Positions 27,754-36,031 are shown, counted from the stretch's first letter. The stretch: DNA of 64,000 bases from an uncultured Eubacterium sp. (GCA_910583925.1 CAJTZJ010000001.1:1-64000), one strand, 5' to 3'. Notes: a model not told the origin generated them from the letters alone. A program made the numbers and translations.

Positions 27754-27782
27754 TTGAAAAAATATCCCTTATATAGTATTAT
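27754..27782 (+). promoter_or_regulatory. Sigma-A promoter before mazG
   Basis: TTGAAA (27754-27759), 17 bases, TATTAT (27777-27782), 35 bases before the GTG start of mazG. It gives mazG and hup a promoter independent of the flippase. Confidence 0.55.
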
Positions 27783-27817
27783 TGATAAGAACAAGTTAAT
27801 CGAAAAGAGGTGTTACT

Positions 27818-28645
27818 GTGGCGGCTGAATTTGAATTTAAAGATGTATATAACATTGATGATTTGATTAAGCTTGTTGCAGTGTTAAGAGCGCCCGGTGG
27901 ATGCCCTTGGGATATAAAGCAAACCCATGAATCCATTAAGAAGAATTTTATTGAAGAAACCTATGAGGTTATAGAGGCTATCAATAAAAATGATGCAGAC
28001 GGACTTCGTGAAGAGCTTGGAGATATTCTTCTTCAGGTAGCTCTCCATTCTCAGATGGAAAGCGAAAAGGGCACCTTTGATTTCAACGATGTAGCAAATG
28101 ATATTTGTCGGAAGCTGATTGTTCGCCATCCTCATGTTTTCGGTGATGTATCTGCCGAAAACGAAAAGGAAGCGTTAATCAGTTGGGATGCTGTTAAGCT
28201 CAAAACAAAGGGTATGAAAAAGCAAAGCGAGGCAATAATAAAAGTACCTCGCGAATTTCCCGCCCTTATGAGAGCGCAGAAAATTCAGCAAAAGGCTGCA
28301 AAAGCAGGTTTTGACTGGGATAATGTTTCCGGTGCCGTTGAAAAGTTATACGAAGAGATTAATGAGTTAAAGTGTGCTTTGGCTGAGAATAACAGTGAAA
28401 ATATAGAAGATGAATTCGGAGATATCCTTTTTTCTTGTGTGAATATTTCAAGATTTATAGATGTTGATTCTGAAGAGGCACTTACCGGCGCCACTGATAA
28501 ATTTGTAAATCGTTATTTAATAGTTGAAAAGCTTGCAGAAGAAAAGAATATCGATATGAAAACGGCTTCAATAGAGGAACTTGATGTTCTTTGGAATAAA
28601 GCAAAAATAATAATTGCCGAAAAGGCTAAAACGGAGGAAAATTAA
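27818..28645 (+). CDS. mazG: Nucleoside triphosphate pyrophosphohydrolase MazG
   Basis: A 275-residue enzyme with two MazG repeats, hydrolysing NTPs, especially aberrant ones, to NMP and pyrophosphate. The first repeat has CPWDIKQTHESIKKNFIEET-type residues and EELGDILLQVALH; the second has KLYEEINELKCAL and EDEFGDILFSCVNISR. It starts with GTG 27818 after AGAGGTG. It lacks the N-terminal SAM-methylase domain of Bacillus YabN. hup starts on the base after its stop. Confidence 0.93.
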   Translation: MAAEFEFKDVYNIDDLIKLVAVLRAPGGCPWDIKQTHESIKKNFIEETYEVIEAINKNDADGLREELGDILLQVALHSQMESEKGTFDFNDVANDICRKLIVRHPHVFGDVSAENEKEALISWDAVKLKTKGMKKQSEAIIKVPREFPALMRAQKIQQKAAKAGFDWDNVSGAVEKLYEEINELKCALAENNSENIEDEFGDILFSCVNISRFIDVDSEEALTGATDKFVNRYLIVEKLAEEKNIDMKTASIEELDVLWNKAKIIIAEKAKTEEN

Positions 28646-28918
28646 ATGAATAAAACTGAACTTGTAGCAGCAGTTGCTACTAAAGCAGAACTTTCAAAGA
28701 AGGATGCAGATGCAGCAGTTAAGGCTGTTATCGATGCTGTAACAGAAGCTCTTAAGGACGGCGAAAAGGTTGCTCTTGTTGGCTTCGGTACATTTGAGGT
28801 TAAAACTCGTGCAGCTCGTACAGGTAAGAACCCACGCACAGGCGAAGTTATCAATATTCCTGAAGCAAAGGTTCCATCATTTAAGGCTGGTTCAGCTCTT
28901 AAGGATGCTGTAAAATAA
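28646..28918 (+). CDS. hup: Histone-like DNA-binding protein HU
   Basis: A 90-residue HU with MNKTELVAAVATKAELSKKDADAAV, VGFGTFEV and RTGKNPRTGEVINIP, the beta-arm with the DNA-intercalating proline. It compacts and bends the nucleoid. ATG 28646 directly abuts the mazG stop, with GGAGG 7 bases before. A strong terminator follows, and codon use is that of a highly expressed gene. Confidence 0.97.
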   Translation: MNKTELVAAVATKAELSKKDADAAVKAVIDAVTEALKDGEKVALVGFGTFEVKTRAARTGKNPRTGEVINIPEAKVPSFKAGSALKDAVK

Positions 28919-28931
28919 TGAAAGAAAGTTA

Positions 28932-28961
28932 AGCCGTCACAAATGTGACGGCTGAATTTTT
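28932..28961 (+). terminator. Rho-independent terminator after hup
   Basis: A 9-bp stem (28932-28940 with 28945-28953), loop AAAT, then GAATTTTT. Some readthrough is expected because rqcP starts only 11 bases downstream. Confidence 0.85.
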
Positions 28962-28971
28962 AGGTGAATTT

Positions 28972-29211
28972 ATGCGACTTGATAAATATTTAAAGGTATC
29001 CCGAATTATAAAAAGACGAACTGTTGCAAACGAGGCCTGCGACGCAGGAAAAATTGAGGTAAACGGCAAGGTTCAGCGTGCTTCTTATGATATTAAAGTC
29101 GGCGATAAAATAACTGTTAATATGGGTTCTGTATCCCGCACTTACCAGGTTGTTGCAGTCAGTGAACACGCTCTTAAAGAGGATGCTGCAAAAATGTATA
29201 AAATGATTTAA
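28972..29211 (+). CDS. rqcP: S4-domain ribosome quality control protein RqcP (YabO)
   Basis: A 79-residue S4 RNA-binding protein (MRLDKYLKVSRIIKRRTVANEACDAGKIEVNG). RqcP stabilises P-site tRNA on stalled 50S subunits during RqcH-driven alanine tailing. The protein is slightly shorter than the Bacillus one. ATG 28972 follows AGGTG; an upstream GTG at 28945 lies inside the terminator and is rejected. The position between mazG and yabP matches Bacillus yabO. Confidence 0.92.
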   Translation: MRLDKYLKVSRIIKRRTVANEACDAGKIEVNGKVQRASYDIKVGDKITVNMGSVSRTYQVVAVSEHALKEDAAKMYKMI

Positions 29212-29226
29212 TTTAACATTTAATTG

Positions 29227-29255
29227 TCACTTGCTTCATATACTTAAGCAGGTGA
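29227..29255 (+). promoter_or_regulatory. Hairpin covering the yabP ribosome binding site
   Basis: A 10-bp stem with one G-U (29227-29236 with 29246-29255). Its right arm contains AGGTGA, the yabP ribosome binding site, and a T6 run follows directly. It can act as a terminator after rqcP, or hide the yabP translation start. Confidence 0.6.
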
Positions 29256-29261
29256 TTTTTT

Positions 29262-29534
29262 ATGGAAACAAAACTTAAAAAGGCACATAATCTTTGTCTT
29301 GAAAACAGATGCGGTTTAAAATTAACAGGGGTAACGGATGTTGATTCCTTTGATGAGGATACGGTTACTGCCTACACAGATTATGGCTGTTTAACAGTAA
29401 GCGGAAGCAAACTTCATGTTGAGGAACTGAATTTAGACACGGGTCTTCTGGAGGTTACAGGAGAGATTGCTGCATTGGTTTACAGCAGTAAAACAGAAAA
29501 AAATCAAGGCTTCTTAAAAAGGATGTTTTCGTGA
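29262..29534 (+). CDS. yabP: Sporulation protein YabP
   Basis: A 90-residue YabP/YqfC-family protein (NRCGLKLTGVTDVDSFDEDTV, LTVSGSKLHVEELNLDTGLLEVTGEI), required in Bacillus for spore cortex and coat formation. The beta-rich core is complete. yabQ overlaps its end by 4 bases. The pair marks the organism as a spore former by gene content. Confidence 0.93.
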   Translation: METKLKKAHNLCLENRCGLKLTGVTDVDSFDEDTVTAYTDYGCLTVSGSKLHVEELNLDTGLLEVTGEIAALVYSSKTEKNQGFLKRMFS

Positions 29535-29995
29535 ACGAAGCGGTTGTAGTTTTTCTTTTTCTGGGTTTCGGAATAGGTGCAGTTTATGATGCTTTTCGCT
29601 TTTTTCGTCTCATTTTTAAAAAGAAATGGGAAGAATTTATAATAGATTTTCTGTTTTTCTTTACAATATCTCCTATAATATTCCTTTTTTTGTTAAGTTA
29701 TAACAACGGATTAGTAAGGGTGTTTTACTTTACAGCAATGCTGCTTGGATATCTTGTATATATACTGACCTTATATCGTGTTACTGTATATATTTTTCGC
29801 CCTATTGCTAATGGTTTAAGGTTTGTTATAAAAAAGAGTTTAAAAAGTTTCAAAAAAGTATTGCAAAGTATCAAGAAAGTGTATTATAATATGTTAAGGA
29901 ATATTCCTTTACGATTTAAACGCAATAAAAAGCTGGGAAAGAAGAAAAATTCAGGTGGTTTAAATGAAGAAGATTTTTCAGAATTTAATACATAA
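29531..29995 (+). CDS. yabQ: Spore cortex biosynthesis membrane protein YabQ
   Basis: A 154-residue protein with three to four hydrophobic segments in residues 1-90 (FLFLGFGIGAVYDAFRFFRL, FLFFFTISPIIFLFLL, YFTAMLLGYLVYIL) and a basic cytoplasmic tail. The GAVYDAFRFFR motif is typical of YabQ. It starts with GTG 29531, overlapping yabP, and its end overlaps divIC by 32 bases. Confidence 0.9.
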   Translation: MNEAVVVFLFLGFGIGAVYDAFRFFRLIFKKKWEEFIIDFLFFFTISPIIFLFLLSYNNGLVRVFYFTAMLLGYLVYILTLYRVTVYIFRPIANGLRFVIKKSLKSFKKVLQSIKKVYYNMLRNIPLRFKRNKKLGKKKNSGGLNEEDFSEFNT

Positions 29996-30272
29996 TAAAA
30001 AAGCTAAGATTATTTTAGTTGCCTCAATTATTCTTGGCTTATTTTTCTATTGCTGCAGTGTTATTATCGGTCAGGTTGCTGATATAACCAGGCTGAATGC
30101 GCAGAAAGCTGCTTATGCTCAGGAGCTTGAAGATCAAAAGAAAGAGAACGAAGAGCTTGATACAATTCTTGAATCTGAAGATAAAGATGAATATATGGAG
30201 CAAAAGGCTCGTGAAAAGGGATATGTAAAATCCGATGAAATCGTATTTTATGATATTTCGGGTAGTAATTAG
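29964..30272 (+). CDS. divIC: Septum formation initiator DivIC/FtsB-like
   Basis: A 102-residue bitopic division protein. A short basic cytoplasmic N-terminus is followed by one membrane helix (IILVASIILGLFFYCCSVII), then an extracellular coiled coil (LNAQKAAYAQELEDQKKENEELD) and the conserved EYMEQKAREKGYVKSDEIVF ending. It bridges FtsL and DivIB at the septum. AGGTGG precedes the ATG within the yabQ coding sequence. Confidence 0.92.
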   Translation: MKKIFQNLIHNKKAKIILVASIILGLFFYCCSVIIGQVADITRLNAQKAAYAQELEDQKKENEELDTILESEDKDEYMEQKAREKGYVKSDEIVFYDISGSN

Positions 30273-30276
30273 TTTT

Positions 30277-30309
30277 TAAGCCGAGAGCAGATTCTCGGCT
30301 TAATTTTTT
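30277..30309 (+). terminator. Rho-independent terminator after divIC
   Basis: A 10-bp stem (30277-30286 with 30293-30302) followed by AATTTTTTA. It closes the yab-divIC cluster. Confidence 0.9.
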
Positions 30310-30343
30310 AGGTGTTTATAAAGTATAGGAAAGAGGAAAAACA

Positions 30344-31189
30344 ATGAGAGAGATTAACGCATTCTTAATAACAGAGGCCGTTAAAGAGCTTGTTATAAAA
30401 GCAAACAAAATTCTGCCGGATGACCTGGTGGATTGTATAGGCTGTTATAAGGCAGATGAAAAAAACGAAACAGCAAAATCCATTCTTTCTGATTTAGAGG
30501 CTAATATTGATGCTGCAAAAGCGCTTGATATTCCTGTTTGTCAGGATACGGGTATGGCAGTTATTTTTGCTGAAATAGGGCAGGAGGTTCATATTGTCGG
30601 CGGGAATTTTGAAGCTGCTGTAAATAAGGGTGTAAGCCTTGGCTATACAGATGGGCTGCTTCGTAAATCCGTTGTAAGAGATCCGTTTTACGATAGAGTG
30701 AATACGGATGATAATACTCCTGCAATTATTCATACCAAAATTGTTGCCGGCGATAAAATCAAAATAACGGCTGCTCCCAAGGGCTTTGGAAGTGAAAATA
30801 TGAGTAGGCTTCGTATGTTTACTCCAAGTGCAAAAAGGGAAGATATTGTTGCTTTTATTGTTGATACCGTTAAAACAGCTGGTTCTAATCCGTGTCCGCC
30901 GGTTGTTATCGGCGTTGGTATCGGCGGAGATTTTGAATATAGTGCTATTCTTGCGAAAAAAGCACTCTGCCGCCCTGTTTCTGAAAGAAACGGTGTTGAG
31001 TTTTATAGAGATATGGAAAAAGAACTTCTTGATAAAATCAATTCTCTTGATATAGGCCCGCAGGGTTTCGGCGGCAGAACAACTGCTCTGGCAGTGAATA
31101 TCGAAACCTATCCAACGCATATTGCAGGGCTTCCTGTTGCAGTTAATGTCGGCTGTCATGTAACACGCCACGCATCCAAAGTGATTTAA
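30344..31189 (+). CDS. Fumarate hydratase class I, alpha subunit (orphan)
   Basis: A 281-residue protein equal to the N-terminal half of class I [4Fe-4S] fumarases or the alpha subunit of L-tartrate dehydratase. Three cysteines suited to the cluster lie in PVCQDTGMAV, SNPCPPVVIG and VNVGCHVTRHAS; GFGSENMSRL and GVGIGGDFEYSA are family motifs. The beta subunit, normally the next gene, is not present: an RNA methyltransferase follows after 17 bases. The partner must be elsewhere if the enzyme is active. Confidence 0.88.
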   Translation: MREINAFLITEAVKELVIKANKILPDDLVDCIGCYKADEKNETAKSILSDLEANIDAAKALDIPVCQDTGMAVIFAEIGQEVHIVGGNFEAAVNKGVSLGYTDGLLRKSVVRDPFYDRVNTDDNTPAIIHTKIVAGDKIKITAAPKGFGSENMSRLRMFTPSAKREDIVAFIVDTVKTAGSNPCPPVVIGVGIGGDFEYSAILAKKALCRPVSERNGVEFYRDMEKELLDKINSLDIGPQGFGGRTTALAVNIETYPTHIAGLPVAVNVGCHVTRHASKVI

Positions 31190-31206
31190 TAGGAGATTTA
31201 ACAGAT

Positions 31207-32322
31207 ATGTATTTATATATGGTTGCGCCGTGCCTTTTCGGTGTTGAAAGTCTTGTTGCAGATGAACTCAGATTTATGGGTGCTGAAAATGTTACCGCCG
31301 AAAACGGCAGAGTGTTTTTTGAGGGTGATGAGAGCATACTTGCCCGTGCAAATATAAATTGCCGGTTTGCCGAACGAATTTTAATCGTTCTTGACCGATT
31401 TAAGGCAGTTACCTTTACAGAGCTTTTTGATTATGTAAAAATGATAAATTGGAGCGATTTTATCGGTTCTCAGGATACCTTTCCCGTTAAGGGTTATAGC
31501 CTGAATTCGGAGCTTCATTCTGTTCCCGATTGTCAGAAAATCATAAAAAAGGCAGTTGTTGAAAGTCTTAAGGAAGATTACAATATTTCCTGGTTTGAGG
31601 AAACAGGTCCTGTTCATCAGATTCAGTTTTCTATTATCAAGGATGATGTTACAATTATGCTTGATACATCAGGCACGGGGCTTCATAAAAGGGGCTACCG
31701 CCCTGAAGCGAATGAAGCACCGATAAGGGAAACGCTTGCTGCTGCACTTTGCTCTCTTTCAAAGCTGCGTCATTATCATACAATGTATGACCCTTTCTGC
31801 GGCAGCGGAACCATTCTGATTGAGGGAGCACTTCTTGCTCATAATATTGCACCGGGTATAAACCGTAACTTTGAGGTGGACAGATGGGGCTTTATTCCCG
31901 AAGCTGTGTGGAAGCAGGAAAGAAGCAGATGCCGTGAGATTATTAAAACAGACACGGATTTTGTTGCTTTCGGAACGGATATTGACTACCATGCAATAGA
32001 GCTGACTCTTGCAAATGCAAAGCGTATTAAGGTTGATCAATTTTTTAGGCTGGATACGGCGGATATTAAATCTTTTAGTCCGACAAGTGAAAGAGGAACG
32101 CTTGTTACAAATCCACCATACGGTGAGCGTATGCTTGATATCAAAGAGGCTGAAAGACTTTATCATATTATGGGCGACAAGTTTGCCGCAAAGCACGGCT
32201 GGAGCTATGGTATTATTTCTCCCGATGAGGAATTTGAAAAGTGCTTCGGCAGAAAGGCAGATAAACGCAGAAAGCTTTATAACGGTATGATTAAATGCCA
32301 GTATTATATGTACTTTAAGTAA
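31207..32322 (+). CDS. THUMP-domain class I RNA methyltransferase (RlmL/YpsC family)
   Basis: A 371-residue protein with an N-terminal ferredoxin-like/THUMP domain (LFGVESLVADELRFMGAENV) and a C-terminal Rossmann methyltransferase. YDPFCGSGTILIEGALLA is the SAM site, and TNPPYGERM is the N6/N2 base-methylation motif IV. The family methylates 23S rRNA guanines in E. coli (RlmL). ATG 31207 follows AGGAG. Confidence 0.92.
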   Translation: MYLYMVAPCLFGVESLVADELRFMGAENVTAENGRVFFEGDESILARANINCRFAERILIVLDRFKAVTFTELFDYVKMINWSDFIGSQDTFPVKGYSLNSELHSVPDCQKIIKKAVVESLKEDYNISWFEETGPVHQIQFSIIKDDVTIMLDTSGTGLHKRGYRPEANEAPIRETLAAALCSLSKLRHYHTMYDPFCGSGTILIEGALLAHNIAPGINRNFEVDRWGFIPEAVWKQERSRCREIIKTDTDFVAFGTDIDYHAIELTLANAKRIKVDQFFRLDTADIKSFSPTSERGTLVTNPPYGERMLDIKEAERLYHIMGDKFAAKHGWSYGIISPDEEFEKCFGRKADKRRKLYNGMIKCQYYMYFK

Positions 32323-32333
32323 AGGGTAAATTT

Positions 32334-33389
32334 ATGGAATATTTCTTTTATGCCACAAAAGCATGGTGCAAGCTTGATAGATTAAATAAATATATAGTTA
32401 ATTCTTATAAGAATGGAATGGTTGCTGAAATTCATTTTGACGATAGTGTGTATAATGATTTCGCTAATAATCTCGGATTGCAAGAATTTATTGACCATAA
32501 CGAAGAAATTAGTGCATTTGGAAAAGATGGTTTTATATATAGCTTAACTTTAAGTGGTACTGTTAGAAAAAGAGAATATCAAAGTAATTTTCCTAAATTG
32601 ATTTGTAAATCACAATACGAGAATTTCAAAAGGTTTAATAAAGTATTTCAATTTAAAGAACAAGCTTTAAAGAAATATGCGTCACATAAAATCATAAATA
32701 AAGGCTTAGGAATTTATGGTTTCAATAAGTATTTGTATATCAACAAAGATCACGACTATGTAATGCCTTTCAGATTTAAAAAGGCTAAGAAAGAAAATCA
32801 GCCGCTTGTTGTCTATTTAGGCGGAGGTGGAACAGTTGGTTGCGACAATAATAAGTTGCTTCATGAATTTCTTTATTATGCTAAAGGAAAAAGTGTAAAC
32901 AAATTTGATTGTAATGTTTTGTTGCCGCAGATTACGGGCGGAGGTTCCTTTGAAACAGAGTGCAGGAAAATTTTTGCATGTAATACAGCTGAATTAATCA
33001 GAGAACTTTTAAAAGATTATGATATAGACAGTGACAGAGTTTATGTTTACGGAACATCTCTTGGTGGCGGCTGTGTGTGGAATATTCTTTTGGATAGTCC
33101 TGATTTGTTTGCTTGTGCTTTAGAAGCAATGGGTTGTTATTTTGGGTATGAATCTCTTGATGAAAATAAATTTAAAGAGATTGCTGAAATTCCAATCTGG
33201 ATGACACATGCAAGCGATGATGTAGCTGTTGAAATTGCAAGTGATGATTATTTTTATGCTAAATTAAAAGAGTATGGTGCAGATGTTAAATACAGCCGAT
33301 GGGATAAATATGGACATAAAATGTCATATAAATTTTATAGGCAGGAGCCTTGGCTTGAATGGATGTTCAGCCATAATAAGGAGAAATAA
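32334..33389 (+). CDS. Alpha/beta hydrolase, esterase or prolyl-oligopeptidase-like
   Basis: A 351-residue protein. Residues 1 to about 140 are unfamiliar; from about 150 (PLVVYLGGGGTVGCDNN) an alpha/beta hydrolase fold begins, with the nucleophile elbow YGTSLGGGCVWN, an acidic candidate in THASDDVAVE and a late histidine in WDKYGHKMSY. The layout resembles PHB-depolymerase or S9-type esterases. No signal peptide, so probably cytoplasmic. Codon use is more AT-rich than in the flanking genes, suggesting later acquisition. The natural substrate is unknown. Confidence 0.75.
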   Translation: MEYFFYATKAWCKLDRLNKYIVNSYKNGMVAEIHFDDSVYNDFANNLGLQEFIDHNEEISAFGKDGFIYSLTLSGTVRKREYQSNFPKLICKSQYENFKRFNKVFQFKEQALKKYASHKIINKGLGIYGFNKYLYINKDHDYVMPFRFKKAKKENQPLVVYLGGGGTVGCDNNKLLHEFLYYAKGKSVNKFDCNVLLPQITGGGSFETECRKIFACNTAELIRELLKDYDIDSDRVYVYGTSLGGGCVWNILLDSPDLFACALEAMGCYFGYESLDENKFKEIAEIPIWMTHASDDVAVEIASDDYFYAKLKEYGADVKYSRWDKYGHKMSYKFYRQEPWLEWMFSHNKEK

Positions 33390-33391
33390 CA

Positions 33392-33862
33392 ATGAACAGA
33401 AAAGACAGAGAAGTCACTGATTTTGAAGAAATAACGGAAATCATCAATTCCTGCGATACTTTAAGGCTGGGAATCAATAACGGGGAATATCCTTATGTTG
33501 TGCCGTTGTCCTTCGGTTTTGAAGCAGTTGATGATCAAATTGTTTTTTATACGCATTCTGCAAAAAAAGGCTTAAAGCTTGAATTGATAAAGAAAAATCC
33601 AAAGGTTTGTGTTGAGATAGATGGTATGAACGGCTATGTTGAAACTGCACGGGGCGTAACAACGAATTACAGAAGCTTTATCGGTTTTGGAACGGCTGAA
33701 ATTGCAGATTATGAGGGTGCCGTTAAAGGATTGGATTTGCTTCTTCAGCATTGTAATATAACAGGCTATTCAGCTGAAGAATGTGCAAAACTCGGCATAA
33801 CAACCGTTCTTAAAATAACAGTGGATAAATATACAGCTAAAAGATTTAAAGGAAACGGCTAA
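33392..33862 (+). CDS. Pyridoxamine 5'-phosphate oxidase-like flavin protein
   Basis: A 156-residue split-barrel FMN-binding protein of the PNPOx-like/NimA group (CDTLRLGINNGEYPYVVPLSFGFE, FYTHSAKKGLKLELIKKNPKVCVEID, SFIGFGTAEI). It is probably a flavin-dependent reductase of unknown substrate rather than PdxH. It follows the hydrolase after 2 bases with AAGGAG upstream. Its 3' end overlaps the stop of the convergent MFS gene. Confidence 0.85.
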   Translation: MNRKDREVTDFEEITEIINSCDTLRLGINNGEYPYVVPLSFGFEAVDDQIVFYTHSAKKGLKLELIKKNPKVCVEIDGMNGYVETARGVTTNYRSFIGFGTAEIADYEGAVKGLDLLLQHCNITGYSAEECAKLGITTVLKITVDKYTAKRFKGNG

Positions 33863-33879
33863 ATCGGGCCGTTTCTTTT
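33853..33879 (+). terminator. Terminator between convergent genes
   Basis: A 7-bp stem (33853-33859 with 33868-33874) followed by CTTTTTATTTT. It overlaps the stop codons of both the + strand PNPOx-like gene and the - strand MFS gene, and could serve both. Confidence 0.7.
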
Positions 33880-35283
33880 TATTTTCAATTCGTTAAACAT
33901 TTGTGCTCTTTCTTCTCCGACTATATTATAAAAGAATACAGGTATACTGCTTACAACACGAACGATTACGGGAATTATGGAATAAACAATCCATATTCTT
34001 TGCTGAACGGTATCTGTTTGAACAACAGCTTGAGCGGAGGCTGCTGAAACATAGCCTATTATGCTGAGCAGAAATGCTGCAAAGCCCTGTGCCAGTGTTC
34101 CGTAAACCTTAACAACACTTATTTTTAATGAAAAGGCAATTCCTTCTGCTCTTATGCCCGTTTTCCATTCGGCATAATCGGTTGCTTCCGTCAGCATTTC
34201 CGTTGGCAAAGTGTTCAGCACTCCGGCAAAAAGAGCAACAATGCAGTTGCATATGATCATGGAGGGGAGCATAACCTTTAAATTTGCATAATGGTTTAAA
34301 CCGATGAAAAACAGAATTAGCTGAGCTGCAGCAGCACCCAGATTGCTGAATATAAAAAGATGTTTGTTATTGAAAAATCTTTTTCCGAATTTGATAAGTG
34401 AATATGAAAAAATTGAAATTACAAAAGCAGGTGCGGCAACGATAATAGACATACTTGCATAACCTAAAACATCAAGATAATAATAGGTTGAAAATGCTTC
34501 GCCTATTCCCGAAAGGCTTGTTATAAGATTAGATAAAAGCAATAGCAATAGCGGTTTATTGTGAATAACGCAGTGCAGTATTTCGTTTATAGATTGCTTT
34601 TCTTTCGTTTGCGTAATTCTTTCTTTAACAAAATATCCTGAAAGTGAAAACAATCCGACTCCGATTATTCCTGCAAGCAGCCCCATAATGACAAATACCC
34701 ATTCAAGCGAAATGCCTGTTTTGCCTGATTTTGAAATATCAAGCATTATTGGAATGGCAATTACAACAAGTGATGCAGAAAGCTGATTGCAGATATTCGA
34801 AACGGAAATGGCCTTCTGCCTGTCTTTCGGCTTCGGGGAGATGACGGCAACCAGTCCCCCGAAAGCAACATCGGTTACGGAATAAAAGAATTCCCATAAA
34901 AAATAGGTTAGTACAAGATAGATGATTTTTGAGAGAGAGGTATCGGAATTGCTTTTTATAAAGATAGGACCCATAAAAATCAGTATTGTAACCATGCATT
35001 GCAGCGGAGTAAAATGCCGGATGATTTCCGTTTGTTTTCCTAAAGCATTATTTTTATGGTCTATCATCATTCCGATAAGCGGATTGTTTATAATATCCCA
35101 TATTCCGCCGATTAAAAATACAGCGGATATTATTTTTGCATTTACCTGAAAAACATTCAGATAAAAATACATCAGATATGATGTAACGAGCGAATAGCCG
35201 AATACCTGGCCGCCGTTTGCAATTCCGTAAATCAGAGTTTCCTTTTTTGATAAGCCGTGTTTATTTTTATATGATTTTTTCAT
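33859..35283 (-). CDS. GPH-type MFS cation symporter
   Basis: A 474-residue, 12-helix transporter of the glycoside-pentoside-hexuronide:cation symporter family (LIYGIANGGQVFGYSLVTSYLMYFYLNVF, WDIINNPLIGMMIDHK, VTDVAFGGLVAVIS). The inferred start MKKSYKNKHGL at 35283 has GGAGA upstream; an earlier in-frame ATG at 35310 lies in the operator. It is transcribed from the TetR side, and its 5' region carries one of two matching TetR-type palindromes, so its expression is probably controlled by the neighbour. The substrate could be a sugar or a drug; family alone does not decide. Confidence 0.88.
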   Translation of the reverse strand: MKKSYKNKHGLSKKETLIYGIANGGQVFGYSLVTSYLMYFYLNVFQVNAKIISAVFLIGGIWDIINNPLIGMMIDHKNNALGKQTEIIRHFTPLQCMVTILIFMGPIFIKSNSDTSLSKIIYLVLTYFLWEFFYSVTDVAFGGLVAVISPKPKDRQKAISVSNICNQLSASLVVIAIPIMLDISKSGKTGISLEWVFVIMGLLAGIIGVGLFSLSGYFVKERITQTKEKQSINEILHCVIHNKPLLLLLLSNLITSLSGIGEAFSTYYYLDVLGYASMSIIVAAPAFVISIFSYSLIKFGKRFFNNKHLFIFSNLGAAAAQLILFFIGLNHYANLKVMLPSMIICNCIVALFAGVLNTLPTEMLTEATDYAEWKTGIRAEGIAFSLKISVVKVYGTLAQGFAAFLLSIIGYVSAASAQAVVQTDTVQQRIWIVYSIIPVIVRVVSSIPVFFYNIVGEERAQMFNELKIKRNGPI

Positions 35284-35302
35284 AGGCGAATCTCCTTTGC
35301 CA

Positions 35303-35327
35303 TTATACATACTTTTAGTATGTATAA
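35303..35327. promoter_or_regulatory. Palindromic operator upstream of the MFS gene
   Basis: Perfect 11-bp arms (TTATACATACT at 35303-35313 and its complement at 35317-35327) around TTT. The core matches the second palindrome upstream of tetR, so both are likely bound by the TetR protein. The MFS start is 20 bases away. Confidence 0.8.
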
Positions 35328-35336
35328 CTGTTAAAA

Positions 35337-35360
35337 TAAAAACCGATTGTTCGGTTTTTA
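35337..35360 (-). terminator. Terminator between tetR and the MFS gene
   Basis: A 9-bp AAAAACCGA/TCGGTTTTT hairpin with a 4-base loop. Read on the minus strand it ends the tetR transcript, so the MFS gene depends largely on its own operator-controlled promoter. Confidence 0.75.
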
Positions 35361-35370
35361 TTGTATGGTG

Positions 35371-36015
35371 TTATTGATGGGCATATTGTTCAAATGCAGG
35401 GTAAATATCGTTCAGCAATCCGTCTATTCCGAATTTTTCCGCCAAGTCACATAAAAACAAAAACTTGGTTTTCAGCTTTTCATCGCCGCAGGGAAATACA
35501 ATCGGGTTCAGCCATATATTTGCAATCACAAGCATAACCTCAGCCAGCTCGGCGGGATAATCCGTTTGAATGGACCCGTCTGCAATTCCCTCATATATTG
35601 CCGGCTCAAAAAAGGTTGGTGCCAAGTGGCTGACGGTTCTGTTCAGATAATCGCATAAAAGCTCCGGCGTTTTTTTATAATCCACCTTCATAGAGGCGAA
35701 TTTCATTTCGTCCGCATCGGTAAGCGACATAAGAAACATTTTTTTGATTTTTTCTTTTCCGTTTAAATCTGTTTGTTTCAGAACCTTTGCCCAGTCCGCA
35801 AGCAGATGATTTTCCGAATACATATTTGCCATAACCGCAAGCAAAATATCATTTTTGGATGAAAAATGATGGTAAACGGCACCCTTTGTTAATCCGCCTA
35901 AATGATCAATAATATCCTGAACAGTGGTGTTCTCATAGCCGTTTAGCAAAAACAGCTCCGTTGCCTTTTCTATAATCAGCTTTTTTGTTTCTTCCGGGTA
36001 TTTGTTTCGTGCCAT
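35371..36015 (-). CDS. TetR/AcrR-family transcriptional regulator
   Basis: A 214-residue repressor. The helix-turn-helix is in residues 8-55 (KLIIEKATELFLLNGYENTTVQDI, GLTKGAVYHHFSSKNDILLAVM). The C-terminal ligand domain (about 60-214) is variable and helical. A perfect palindrome lies 17 bases before its start and a second before the adjacent transporter, which points to autoregulation and control of efflux or uptake. The inducer is unknown. Confidence 0.92.
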   Translation of the reverse strand: MARNKYPEETKKLIIEKATELFLLNGYENTTVQDIIDHLGGLTKGAVYHHFSSKNDILLAVMANMYSENHLLADWAKVLKQTDLNGKEKIKKMFLMSLTDADEMKFASMKVDYKKTPELLCDYLNRTVSHLAPTFFEPAIYEGIADGSIQTDYPAELAEVMLVIANIWLNPIVFPCGDEKLKTKFLFLCDLAEKFGIDGLLNDIYPAFEQYAHQ

Positions 36016-36031
36016 AGTGCATATCCTTTGA

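Noticed and set aside
30494..31171. 225-residue frame on the minus strand
   Set aside because: Antisense shadow of the fumarase alpha gene; composition is rich in Asn, Ile and Cys without any motif, and the + strand protein is a clear family member.
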